From positions 13,068,501 through 13,132,500 of the forward strand of contig NC_060107.1 in the NCBI RefSeq assembly GCF_021155765.1: a stretch of 64,000 bases of DNA, read 5' to 3'. Shown here in pieces: positions 36,401 to 48,693 of this stretch. The notes beneath the pieces were generated by a model. That model was not told the origin of the DNA. It ran no database searches and worked only from the letters and a program-made list of their open reading frames with translations. Position 1 is the first letter of the stretch, and each line of letters opens with the position of its first letter. The position numbers and the translations under genes are program-made. This stretch comes from Diprion similis. Lineage: Eukaryota; Arthropoda; Insecta; Hymenoptera; Diprionidae.

Positions 36401-39400
36401 CACTTTCGTGCAGTCATAAGAGAAGGTTGACCTTAGACGAGGGGCTCGAATGCCAATGGCGACCATTCAGGCTCGTGCGATCGCCACACTTCTCTTAACC
36501 TTTGGATTATTCAGGTACGAACGCACGCATTCGCTCTGTGCGAAACGCTGATGCGCACGTATATTCAAATTGCGTAATCCCCTATACGCTGTGCTAGTTT
36601 GATATTTCATGCAACCGCCCGACGAGCCGCGGTTATTCCAACTCGTTACGTTGGCTTAAGCCTTAAACGTATTACGAACAAAACTTGAGCACGCCCATAA
36701 GCGTGTATGTAGGTAGATGTCAGTTCCCAATTACTCCGCAGTTTCGTAAGAGCGAGATGGTCTTTGATGACGATGATGAAAAGGAAAGAGAGCAAATTTA
36801 AACACCTGCATCACCTCGTCGTTCGATTTCACTTTCGGGTATTCTTTTTCCTCTCTTTTGACCGATTCGAAAAAAATACAGTTAGTCGTATAAATCAATT
36901 TCTAAAATACTACGATAACTTCTGGAACGATTTTCTTGTCACATTTTTAAAAGTATCGATTTTTGGCCAACCAACCTCGGTTCTTGTAATAAGCTTTTCA
37001 TTCAGTCGCCATAATCGGTGCTCGTCCGAGTGGCAACAGACCGGTTTTCCGGTTCTGCATATATCAGGTTATACTCGATCCTTCTCGATTCATGGACGCG
37101 AGAATAAATGCATCGCTGCCTCATTGCCGGCGTCTCATATCTCTTTATGCTTTAAGCCGATTACATGACAACCGCATCGGCCGACGCTTATTGTCGCAGA
37201 AGCTGCATCTGGACGAACGTATTTATAGATACTACTGTGCAAGGTGTCTCTTTTCAAAAGGTGCGTCACGCGTTTTCGTGATTGTTCGTGGGAGTTGCAG
37301 GCTTCGTTGATAGGCATAATCCTCTCGTTATCCTCACCGCTCTCCGACACCGCGCCGTGTATTATGTATAACTAAAACGAAAATCGCAAGGTCAGGAAGT
37401 GTTTCAATATTAACATAATCGCATTATCGGTCTCGAGTTTCACCCCCGTTAGATAAATGGGTATATTACGGTTTATGTGCGAACCCTTATATACCCCTGC
37501 CTTACTTTCGCACGATACTGTAGAGCCGTATAGTAGCTGCCTCTTACTCAGCTTCAAATTACACTCTGAGACTCTCGCGAGTATATATGCCTTAGAATAA
37601 ATTGATGCCGATTTTGTGAACTGAAGAACCGGCGTCTTGCCTCTTCGGCTACCAACTCCCACTGACGCTGATTACTTCGGATTGTAGCTCGCTGATGACA
37701 TCAAACGACGTCGTCGCACGGTGTGTTGGAAGTGTTCAATTCTCTTCAATTTCAAAGCGACAAAGAGACGTAGACGTATACAAGAAAATGAACAAATTAC
37801 AGTCGAAGCAGCTTTTGTGTACCCGAGTAGATGGGGAAGAGGAATGACTGGAGAGAAAACGAGAAAACAATTGCATTCTTTCAAACGGCAATAGGTATTA
37901 CCTCAAGCAGCTGCAGACCATAGACTTTTCACTTTAGGTGCCCATCGTGTTTCAACGAAACAATCAATTCGTCAAAGGTCTTTTTTGCGAGATTGGTATG
38001 AAACTATGTGGAGAAGTATGCGATGCGTGACACCGTCAAGTAGCTCCTCGAGAATCTGGTTTCCACGCAGTCTAAAACGTATCACCGTCCTCCAAAGGGA
38101 CAAGAGGGTGAATCGCATGGACATCGCGATCAATAGTCATCGTTACTTTGAATTTCTCATTTTATTCATGTCTGTATTTTTTTTTTTTTATTACAGGTGC
38201 ACGCTCCGCAAGTCCTGAAAGTGATGAAAAGTCCGAACAGGTTCTTCCGATTATCATCGTGCCCGAGGATTTGGATGATTGCTGCGGTAGCCGTTTCTTC
38301 AGCTCATTTTCTGACAATCCTTTGGATGGTTTTTTAACAAGAATGCAAAGTAAGTATTACACTTGTGTTAAAACACGCGTAATAACTCGTTTACTCGAAT
38401 CGAATTTATGTCGTACACACTCGCTTGTAAGTTCAATAGCCTTTTCTGCAAAGCAAGTGAAAAAGTTTCAAAGAAATATCTCTTGAATTTTTCATTGAAT
38501 TAGATTTTCCTCTGTAATAGAAACCGCTTTCCGGTTTTTCAATTCCCATATACTCACGGGTTTCGGATTCAAATTTAGTCATCTTGACAAAGCTGAGGGT
38601 AAATCATAACAATTTCAAAGGAATCTTGCCCACCAACCGCTGTTTTTCACACAAGTCCGTTCAATCACGGGACAACAACTTATAGCTTTTCTGCCGAATA
38701 ACGATTTCGTTTCTTTCTTTTCCCCCACCGATCGCTTTTTTCCAAAGCTTAACAGCATACCTTTAGAAACATTTAATTTACGAACCAGCAAAGCTGAGAA
38801 TAAAACTGAAGCTGCTGATACATTTTTATTTTCGCAACTGGGGTAGGGGAAAAAAGACTTTACGTCCCTACATTATCTGCGAATGATGGCGCTATTTGTA
38901 TCCTGAAACAACTGTATAAACGACAAATAAAACTACGCAGGGTGGATTCACTAGTTCAACTCGAACGTACGACCACCGTGGGATGGCGGTACTCGTTGCC
39001 CTTTGCGAACTCTTGTTGACATCCCGATGTTTTTCACCACCTCTCCCTTGTGCCGTAAACTTTTAGGTCGCCACAGACCGCAGTGGGGCGTTTGGGATCG
39101 ATATTACCATACAGTCAGAAACGATTAATGAATGCATCGTGTTTGGGATAAAGTTTCACGTAGGCGTAGCTATCCCCCACGTACGCTGTTTTGAACATAC
39201 AGCAAGGCGGTTCATATATATATGTCCAGGTCACTTCTCAAGGCTGACGTGTTCGGCAAATCAAGTGAATTCATTAAATCCTTTCCTTTTCTTTTAAGCC
39301 TGTGTCTGTGTCCGTAGTTTTTCGTTCTTCTCATTGCCGGTGATACCAATGTCAAATCTCGCGTTAAGATGAATGCTTGAGTATAATTAGGCTGTTTTTT

Positions 39401-42400
39401 TTTTTTTTGCGAATACGAAGAAATAAAAGGAGAGAATCTCGACGAAATGTTATACAGTATAGTAATACGGCTTGTGAAATCGTTAATAAACGAGGCTGAA
39501 GTGTCGCGTGACTTCGAGTCTGACGAACAAACACGTCGAGCTGTTTATCTAGCACTCAAATATACGTCAACATATATATTTTCTGAACTAGATTACACTG
39601 CAGGGTTGTTAGGATGTGATTACACAGATTACATTATTCGGGTATTCTTTACTTATTGTTGAAAACACCTTGCAGCAGCAAATTTTTCTACGTAAATAAA
39701 TATGGACTAGTTGTAGGTACGCATAAAAGCAATTCTTCAAAGTAAATGCGGCCGTTTCTTTTCTACGAATAACTTCACTATGAACCTTGCCTCGAAGGTT
39801 AACTGAAATAAACAATCTTGTTATTAATTCAACGAGTTAAATTAAGGCTCCGTTATTTCCTCGCGATTTCCGCGTCGCTCCATTATATATGTATATATCC
39901 ATGTATATATATAAAAACCCGAGGGGTTTGTAGGTGTATAATTGTCCCGTCTTATTAGCAAACAGACGCGCGTCGGTCGCCCCTGCAGCACCCTCCACGT
40001 CTCCCCGACATATTTATCAAATTTATTAAATGGCCCGGAAGCGCGACGGCGCACGGGGTGGAAAAAAATGTCAAATTGCCAGCCGACGGATATACAGCAG
40101 CAGAACCAGACCGAGCCAAGCCTCGGCGGAATCTCCAACGAGTGACGCGAACATATTGTACGCCTTGTGCTTACTCGCACAATCGCGAAAATCGAGCTTG
40201 TGTGGTTATGCACGTCGTGATTCGCGACGACCTCTTTCTTTCCACCGCCTCAGGCCGTCCTGGCAATCAACGCGCATGACCGGATATGAGTGAGCCATTT
40301 CACTCAAATGAGGGACCTATGAAACATGGCATTTTTTTTCTTTTTTTGAAAGTATAGCTACTTTTTCAAATTGTATGAAAAAACATGCAGTCGTATTTTG
40401 CTATTCACAATAATCTCTTGATTTTAATCATTCGAAAGATACGCTAAAACTCATAAATACATCCTTGTCCGAACTTTTGTATTTTAGGGTCTACTAATTT
40501 TAAAAGCTTTAATTTTTGGCTAGTTTAAAACTTTTTTATACTATTCGGGATAAAAAATTTCATACGTTTTGTCAGTAATTACATTTACGATATTGATCTT
40601 TTAAAAATTTTCTCAATATGTATTCACTCGTTCTTACATTACGTCAAAACCATTCGGCTAACATTAACAGATTAGGTAAAAGTACACTTTAACTATTTGG
40701 AAACTAAGCAAAGGTCAAGTTTTTAACATGAGTAGATAGTCAAAAATACAAATATTGAAATTCTAATTGACATACAAAGACCGAAATACGTCTGTTTTTT
40801 TTTCTTTCATAGAACCTAGAAAATAAGTGAAAATAAAACTGAAGGCATTGAGCTAAATTATTCACCAAAAACGTCTCAGTTAATTGACGTGGAATGACTC
40901 ATACCCAGCAGCACGGTGCAACGCTGCACGGGAGAGTGGCGCAGCGAATAAAAATTAAGGACATCGTCTGAACACGCTTGGAGGTGACAAGGTCATTACA
41001 ATGAAATCAACGAGCGGAATCGTTTCTACCGTCGCTCAGCTTCCCCCAGGCAGAGCTATCTTCCGCATCGCGTTGCTGAACTGCCCTGCACAATTTCATC
41101 GACGCTATTATACGTGCCCAGTTTCACCGCTGCACTACTGTACCTTTTTGGCCAAAGGACTGTGCGGATTTGGCTCGAATTTCCTGCGGTTGAACCAGCT
41201 TTTTGCGCCCTCTGATGCCATGCACCAACCAGTTGATTCCATGTTATTGCACCCTCGTAGGCCGTGCAACATGCAGACGATTGTCCGCCCCTTGTTGTAT
41301 TGTTCGGTCACGTTAGGCAGCCTCTCTGCTTTCGGTTATTTATGAGTGCATCCACGGCCCATTTTTTTACCCCGGCGAGATTCGAATCGTAATAACTCTG
41401 TTCGTTTATTATTACGTATAAAAATTAGTTTCGATATTTTATTTCGCCGATCTTGGAAATCACATTAAAGTGGAATATCTAACGATTCTTTTGTAATCTT
41501 CAAGTGCTGTCATCTACACTTTCAAAATACTGTACTAATCAGGGCAGCGATTAACATAACCTCAAAAACAGATTTATACGTGATGTACTCTGATGTGGCA
41601 TGTTTGGCAATTTATTCTCTTTGCTCAACAAGACACAAGACTTATACGACTTCCGAAAAGACAATTCTTTATTAGCTGAAACCCGAAAAGAAGGTTTTTT
41701 GAGGTTATGTTACTCGTTTCACTAGTTCGTACTGTATTTTGAAAAAAAGCGTAGATACCAGCACTTGAATATTACAAAAGACTAAGCAGATATTATAACT
41801 TCGGATGGTTTTCAAGATCGGTGAAAAAATCAAGAATTTTATTTGTACACCTACACACCTACACCTACTACTAGAACATATACTGCAGAATCGAGATTAG
41901 GAAAGAATGACTCAAGGTTAACGAAGCACGTCATATTTGGTAGTAACAGTTTTGTAACTAGTCTGTTCAATTTGAATCCAGGTCAAATATATGCATCGAG
42001 TAAAGATAAAGCACGAAAAAAAAGGTGCCCACTAAATGGCGTGGTGTAAGAAAGATGATATATTTGTGTCTCATGCAATAAACTCATTGTAACATAAGAA
42101 GTTGACGTTGTTATACGAGAGTTGAAATTATTATACACCTCATCCACATTGTGTAAGTGCGTGGTATCACGTAATTGTTACATACCATCGTCAGAAGTTA
42201 TATGTAAGGGTTTTTCCTGCACGTAAGAAAAAGCATACATGCAGGAGTCTGCATTCCCCCCTGAAAGGATGGTCGCTTGGGATTAAAAAAGTTTTCTGCT
42301 TTATATGAGAGAAGATCGCGTGTGTGTTTGGTCGAGTATCACGTAGGTCTATACATACATTTCCACATACATCCAGGCTTATATAGCACGTATTATAAAC

Positions 42401-43362
42401 GTATAACACGCGGGTAATACGCAACTCAAAGGCTGGTTATACACAAAATTCCGCCTCACGGACGAACAATCTTTTCAGCTGGTTTTATTAATGAGAAAAA
42501 TATACGATCCGGTCTTTGATCTCCCAAAAAAAAATTGTCCAGAATTCATCGAACAAACCTGCCATCATGGTTGATGCAAAAACCGACTTTTAGAATCAGC
42601 TGTGAATGTGGTGCCTGCATCAATTGCTCCAGCGGATGTAGTGTAGTCCTACCTATAGGTATATGGATTTTACAGTGGCAGAAAACCCCGGATGAAAAGA
42701 AGGGAATTGATGGTGTGACGAGCGTTGAAAAAGATGTATGGAGCAGCGACAGCAGCAGGCTGTGTGCAGGCAACCCTGTAGCGTGAAGAAAGGACACGGA
42801 AATGATTTTTAAATTTACTCACCGTTTTCTCCTCGCTTGACCGTTTTCCGACGTAAAGACAGATATCTCCATCCTTCAACTTCCTCCTGCAGTGTTATTA
42901 TGTAGTTACATGGCGAGAGGAAAAAAAAAAAAAAAAAAAAAATTTAAAAGACTCCAGTTTATTTTCTTTCACGGTGTGTACAACCTTAAACCCGTTCTGG
43001 AAGATGTGAATTTATTTTATAATAAGCCATTTGCGAATACAGACTTCTGAAATATTGAGCTACTATTACGAGCCTGGAATTCGCTTCGGGTCTTGCTTCT
43101 GCTGCTGGGTTGTGACACCGTATCTTGCATGACGGCTTGACACGAACTAATGGTATTAGGAAATTCGAGGAAATGCTTGATTTAAGTCGTGTACACCTCT
43201 CTCTGGGCAATTCCCGTGTGCACTTACCCTTGCGTACTGAACCGCCAGCAAATGTCTGTCTGTAAATCTTTTCAAGTTCTACGAACATGATGATAATGGA
43301 GTACGGATAACGTTAATAGAAAGTCTAATTTCAACAGATATATTATCAACGCATTGCTATAG

Positions 43363-43403
<41 letters not shown>

Positions 43404-44209
43404 TATATCAATTTACAGACATGATGAAGACATTGAGGGAGCAAGTGGCAGCCTCCCTTCCAGGATTTTCAAATTCCGACGACTTGTACGATCTTCCCAA
43501 GATTCCCGAGGGTGCAAACACCACCTCAACTACAAAGGTAAGTCAAAAAATGCTCTCTCTTGGTTCTCTGCTTTGTGAATCAATATATAAAATACGGAAT
43601 ATAGTATAAATTCTCAGAAAGAATCGATCATTATTATCGGACAAAAAAAAAATAAATACTGTCTGCTCGTATGACCTGGTAATTTCTTCAGAAGTAAATA
43701 CCAGTTTTCAGTCTCAATTTACGTCAGATACAAAATAATTCCTGGAATTATTTTGGTAACCGAAAACGTAGTGAAATATGCGTTGTAGTCGTCATTGGGT
43801 TTACACCTGAGTGCTTTCATGACTCGATCAATGACGCGCAGATTTTCGTCGAACTGCACAGAGACCCGCATACTTGGTGTTCGTATTGATTTCTTGTAAC
43901 TGATCACATTTCTTCCATATATATTTGAATCCGCAGGTGATCAACGGTCACGTTGTAACCGTTAACGAAACCACGTACAGCGACGGTGACGAAAACGGCA
44001 GTACAGTTCTACGGGTTCGCGTTGTCGACATAAAACCGGCAAACGACGAAGACACAGAGATTCTGGACACGGAAAATGTCGCAACATCTGCCCCGAAACC
44101 TGCCAATGAAGAACCGACTTCTCCCTCATCTTCACCTACGGACCGCAGTGTTGAATCCGTCGAAGATTTCTCCAACAATGAGATTCCCGAACGGCTGGTC
44201 GCAGTCTAG
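33430..44209 (+). CDS. icarapin-like secreted protein
   Basis: Exons 33430-33496, 38197-38349, 43419-43537 and 43937-44209 join in frame (phases 1, 1, 0) to 203 residues. Residues 1 to about 20 form a signal peptide (hydrophobic LLIFASALFAVAFA). The mature part is acidic and carries a PIIIVPEDLDDCC segment, a short Met/Leu helix region, the family-typical NTTSTTKVINGHVVTVNET block with two N-glycosylation sites, and a Ser/Pro/Glu-rich C-terminus (SVESVEDFSNNE). Icarapin was described in honeybee as a venom allergen (Api m 10 family), but homologues occur widely in insects and in non-venom tissue, so a venom role cannot be assumed. The bee form is about 220 residues. The two first introns are about 4.7 and 5.1 kb and contain repeat elements. 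Every splice junction is canonical GT-AG. Confidence 0.88.
34401..34634. mobile_element. small TIR element, family A copy 2
   Basis: TAGTCGATTTCGACGTTGTCG near the left end and CGACAGCGTCGAAATCGACTA near the right end are inverted repeats of about 21 bp with two-base differences. The interior matches the element at 9641-9976 at several blocks. It lies in the first intron of the icarapin-like gene. Confidence 0.65.
40285..40903. mobile_element. 619-bp AT-rich TIR element
   Basis: The ends read TATGAGTGAGCCATTTCAC and, inverted, TATGAGTCATTCCACGTCAA. The interior is markedly more AT-rich than the GC-rich DNA on the left. Outer TA on both sides may be the target duplication. No coding frame. 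The TTGACGTGGAATG end motif recurs at about 52829-52841 (complement). It lies in intron 2 of the icarapin-like gene. Confidence 0.55.
41437..41830. mobile_element. about 394-bp fold-back element
   Basis: Left arm blocks CGATCTTGGAAATC, TCTTTTGTAATCTTCAAGTG, CAAAATACTGTAC and TAACATAACCTCAAAAA recur in inverted order on the right (GATCTTGAAAACC, CTTTTGTAATATTCAAGTG, CAAAATACAGTAC, TAACATAACCTCAAAAAA when read on the other strand). Arms are about 150 bp with a short centre. Non-coding; intron 2 of the icarapin-like gene. Confidence 0.8.
43369..43408. repeat. (TA)n microsatellite next to a splice acceptor
   Basis: About 18 TA units, mostly uninterrupted, ending roughly 10-20 bases before the acceptor of exon 3 of the icarapin-like gene (43419), where a pyrimidine tract is expected. 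Confidence 0.95.
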
Positions 44210-47157
44210 TAAGCTGGCCGAGAGAGAATGAGTGAGAAAATGTGTTTAATGAAACGAGGAAAACCATATATAATGTATATTTGATACATAGTGCAGTCTG
44301 TATTATACTTTATAGGTGTAGATTCGTTGCATTCGCTTAATGTCGGGTTTGTTAACATGTTATGAACCAAAAACGAATTAGAAATATATGTTATAAGTGT
44401 GTTGTTGTATGTTATATACATATTATTATACCTACAATATAAGGCCGGTGATTGGGGAGAATATTTTACCGGCTTCTTCCTATATTGGTAGGTGAAATAT
44501 ATACTATATTTTATACAGCGTGTTGTTTATTAAATGTATCGATGTATTTGCTTGGGACTGCTGACGAGTGTTGGTATTTTGTTTTAACTTGTCCCCGACA
44601 TCCTTCTTCAATATTATGAGTATATAGGTATAATATTATCGTCGGCGATGATGATTAATGGCCCTGGCTGAAAAAATTTTCTTCAAATAATTTTTCCGAT
44701 GAATTTGGTAACTGGTAAATGTTTTTATAAATTTTGCATACATATTAGAAATACAATGACCAAAGTGCTGTTGGCGCAACTTGTTAAGTTCGGCACTGAT
44801 TTAATTGTAACGCAGTTTGCACCGGAAAAATTTCCATCATTGCGTGGCAGACGAGAAGCGATGACAATCTTGTGGGCTTGACAATAAAGAGTTTGCCGGT
44901 ATGTTCAACGGGTGTTGAATTTAGGATTTCGGATAAAGATGTCAACAACGAGTCAGCGATTTTCCACAACGGGAGTATTCCGCCAGATTAACTTTCAAAT
45001 ATCCTGCCGACGCGCTGCCTACCCTCAGCCTCCTACCCCTATGAAAATTTCCCAGACACAGCACGGATGATTTCGTCTTGTTGCTTGAAAATTATGCGTC
45101 ATTGCAGTTCGCAAAAATACCAAACGCAGTGAATGTTAATTTGCAATCTAACGTTGATCGAAACAGCCGTGAATATATCAATTTGCAACACTACAATCTG
45201 AATTTGTATGATTGAAAGGTTGCGCCATTTATTATACGAGGAACTCGGCCATGTACCGTGATGTAAGTATATTCTACGTATACATGATGCAATTTAATGT
45301 GTTCATAAAACAGCATTCTCGTTTGCAGTATTTTTATTCACTCAAGAGACTTCGTCAATCAATTTGTAGCGTAAACATAAAACAGAAAAGAAAAACAACA
45401 CACGCATATTACGGTGTGCGTTTAATTGTTTTTCAAATACGCCAATCGAGTACTTGCATTGTGAATCTTGACAATTCTCTCGACTGCAAGCTTAGGAATT
45501 CTAAGTTGATGCATATGCAAACGCGTGAAGTCAAACTGCTTTTACGATATTTATTAAAGTGGGCAAAACTGATTATTTATTTTCAGTAGACCCGGCTGAA
45601 ATTGAATGAACAAGATACAAAGCCTTTTGTTTAGTGAAACAAAAGAAATCTAATTTCATTCAGCTGGCGAAGTTTGATACGCGAACTGAAGATGCGGACA
45701 ATCCAATAAATTTAAAAGAGGCCACTTCTCCGAGTATTATTAATTACATTCCATACAACACTGTACACCTGAAGTATCCACGGCTGATTGAAAAAAAAGT
45801 GACATCGTTTCCAGGAATAACGATACATTATACAAATATTTCCTCGAAGAGTCTCTGCAATGACATGAGAGCGAATCGATAATGGATTTCAACGTCGCAG
45901 TGTTACATCCCCGCTGTATCAATACTACGAAGAAATCTCGTTAGGTCGTCGAATATTTTGGCTCACGAGTCTTTGATGTAGAAATATGTACTGAGAATAC
46001 ACGGATATTTGAGTTCTGAGGTATTAAGCGACGGTGAATACGGAAATTTGATGGGAATGTGACGTGTGCATTCAACGTCACGTGGCTGATAGAACGAGCA
46101 ACGGAACGAGTAGTTATTAAGTGCAATAAAGACGTTTTCGAGGAATACGTAAAGTGGGGCATGAATCAAGTGAATCATAAGGTTTATTCTTGTACATTGT
46201 TCCTATTTCCAGTTCGGGTTGTCTCCAACGTAGAACGTAGTATTGTAGTTATCCCATCTAAACGAAATATTAAGCTGCCAAATGTAAACGCGAGTATGGT
46301 AAAAATGATGCTAAGATAATTAGCTTGAATTACGTAATATGCGTAACGGCATCCGCACCTGATCTACATTCCTTACACGTCAGGTTTCAGGTGAAGACTA
46401 AAGTTTTTTAATCAAATTTATGATCATTAATTTTCGCCCCGGTGTTATTACTAATCGATTGAGTAATTCTGCCTTGATACTTTAGACATTTCAATTACTA
46501 ATATGGGTCATAATACAAGCTATATTTTTAAACAGTAGACTATCGCTTATCGCAAATTTTGTATTCAAGCGCATTGTGCGTTTGTCGAAATAAAAAATTT
46601 CGTCTTTTGTAGCAGCAAAGCAAATCACGCCATGGTATATTTCTTACATTAGTTTCTATTCGCGGGGAATGGGTTTCTAAGCATGAATGCAGGCCATATT
46701 TACACCGTATCGATTCGGTACGAGGAACCATGTCAAGATAAACCAATCATGTGGTAGGTTCACAAGAAATTCCCTACATTCTCCTCACTCTTTGAATTGA
46801 TTCGTTCCTGCGATTTTTTATGCAAGTTAACGTTAGCCATAAGCCAAAATACTGAAACCATGGAAAATTACGAGAACCGAAGCCAGGTTATCATGCATGG
46901 AAAATTAGATGCGGAAAGATTTGAGCGAATCTGGTAACCTACAGTGTAATTTTCATTGGCGGAATCTCTCTGCGACGCGTGCGCCGTACATGGAAACTTA
47001 CCGTAATAAAGGCAAGTAAACTGGTTGATAATTCGACGAGGTGTCTTTTGTCAAAAGGGATATAAAGATGTGAATAAACTCTTGCTACTATCGAATAGCG
47101 AATTTCGGGCGTCAGTCTGCACCCGTGGGTAACAAAAGCGAATAAATATAGCCTAGC
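44210..47157. other. gene-free stretch between icarapin-like gene and BORCS7
   Basis: It holds the 3' UTR of the icarapin-like gene and then AT-rich sequence with short open frames that have neither splice context nor recognisable domains. The last about 200 bases are the probable leader of BORCS7. Confidence 0.45.
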
Positions 47158-47566
47158 ATGGCCTCAGCATCTAGCACAAGTGCTCGAAGCCTGTTCGTTG
47201 ATTCCAAAATGAGGTTAGCAGACCGGGTGCAAGTTAACGTCAATAACATAGCTTCGTTAGCGAGGCAAATACAACGAGGATCACGCAGTAGTGAGGTAAA
47301 GTTGGATAACTTTTTCAAGTACCGTCGTGATATTATTACGCACTAGTATTGTAAATATATATGATAAGAAAGATCTGTTGACATAGATTTTAATGCATTC
47401 TTCGAGGAACTTTGCTCTACAAGAACATGGATTGGAGAATTCAGAAGCAAATTTGAAAAAGCTTCTCCTCATCACGACTCACCTCGAATTTCAACTAGAT
47501 GCTATCGACAGGAGTTCCACAAAGCTGGAAGAAGTCACTGAACAAGTACGCGCCATGCAAAGATGA
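47158..47566 (+). CDS. BORCS7: BLOC-1-related complex subunit 7
   Basis: Subunit of BORC, the lysosome-surface complex that recruits Arl8 and kinesin to move lysosomes outward. Exons 47158-47295 and 47387-47566 (phase 0) encode 105 residues, the same size as the human protein. The two most conserved blocks are visible: the stretch ending QIQRGSRSSE at the exon junction (human KQVLKGSRSSE-like) and, in exon 2, RNFALQEHGLENSEANLKKL followed by LLLITTHLEFQ. The protein is largely helical, consistent with coiled-coil packing in BORC. It lies about 1.1 kb upstream of RpL9 on the same strand, with separate promoters expected. Confidence 0.88.
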
Positions 47567-48265
47567 AGTATTTCACCATGGAATTCAAACGTGCTTAATT
47601 CAGAAATCATTATAATCTATAGGTAGAGGGCATATTTCATCATTAGACCTATATAACTCTTCTTTGGGGCAAATTCAAGCTGAGTCCAGCTATAATGTTC
47701 ACAAAAATGTGGCAATTCAGTCTCTGAATTGGTCATTTGGGTGTGGAATTACCAACTAAGTACTAAAAAAACTTGAGAATAATACAAAAAATGTATAGAA
47801 AACGGAATAACTTCTGTAAATTTAAAACGAAATTGATTGGTACGAGATTCTGGTTATTGTAATGATGAGCTTTATTGTGAATGTTGAATTACAAGATATT
47901 AAACATAAACATACGATGAACTTATAATTATAACACTAATACATCAGAAGACAGTTTTAAAACTGAGCTCTAATATAATAGATCAAAGGCCAAGAGGCGA
48001 CTAGAGTTCATTCCGCGAATCGTAGCTGTATTATGTGAAGTTTAAACGTCCCGCATCCATTTTGTGGCGAATCTATAAAGGTTCCGTGAACCAATCACAA
48101 TTCCGAGTTGAGGAGCCAATTAGAATTAAGACATGCAACGTCAGCGCCACGCGGATGAAATTCGAGGTAAGATTCACAACGACCAGAGGTCTGCGCAACG
48201 CGTTGTTTCCTTTCTCAAGCGGCGGATTCTCTATGCCGGTATAGACAAAAAAAACTCCTCTTGCC
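47567..48265. other. spacer between BORCS7 and RpL9
   Basis: BORCS7 3' UTR followed by AT-rich sequence, then a more GC-rich promoter-proximal part (about 48000-48265) of RpL9. No exon is supported. Confidence 0.4.
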
Positions 48266-48299
48266 TTCTCTTTTCCGGTCGCTCTGTAGTGCGTGTCAG
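48266..48299 (+). promoter_or_regulatory. RpL9: RpL9 TOP-type 5' leader exon
   Basis: TTCTCTTTTCCGGTCGCTCT is a pyrimidine start of the kind found at ribosomal-protein transcription starts (TOP motif, controlled through TOR). The short leader ends CAG|GTAACG at 48299/48300. The matching acceptor TCATCACAG lies at 48686, seven bases before the start codon. The exact transcription start is inferred. Confidence 0.65.
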
Positions 48300-48693
48300 G
48301 TAACGGAATTTATTGCGATATCGAATCTAGGCTCATCCGTGTGTAAATCTGAACAATTTGATAGTTCAGCACTGAAATAACGTGCAGAATTCCTCGCTGT
48401 GTTGTTATTTTGTAATATTTTCGTGAATCGCACCTCGCCATACGACAAATTAAATCCTAACCTCTCTCGGAACTCGTTGTCAACAATACAACTCGCGATG
48501 TTATTTCTAATTTTCGTCTGTCCCAGTCTTATTCTAATTCGAGTTATAATCTTGCTAGTTTTTATTAGTAGACACAGATTTTTCCCTGTTTCTCTCCGAG
48601 TAAAAATTTGAAATTATCAATGCAATGTGTATGCCTTAACCTGTGTTTATTATTTCTAAATGTTGATAATGTTTTTCTCATCACAGCTGCAGG

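Noticed and set aside
41001-41345. 114-codon plus-strand frame in icarapin-like intron 2
   Set aside because: It has an ATG and several cysteines, but no recognisable domain, signal peptide or splice context; it lies in a GC-richer intron patch where chance frames are expected.
43948-44178. Minus-strand frame opposite the last icarapin-like exon
   Set aside because: Antisense shadow of a real coding exon.
45212-45589. 125-codon AT-rich frame
   Set aside because: Composition-driven; amino-acid content is typical of random AT-rich translation and it lacks a family match.
48035-48244. 69-codon frame just upstream of RpL9
   Set aside because: It lies in the promoter region of RpL9 and shows no protein family features.
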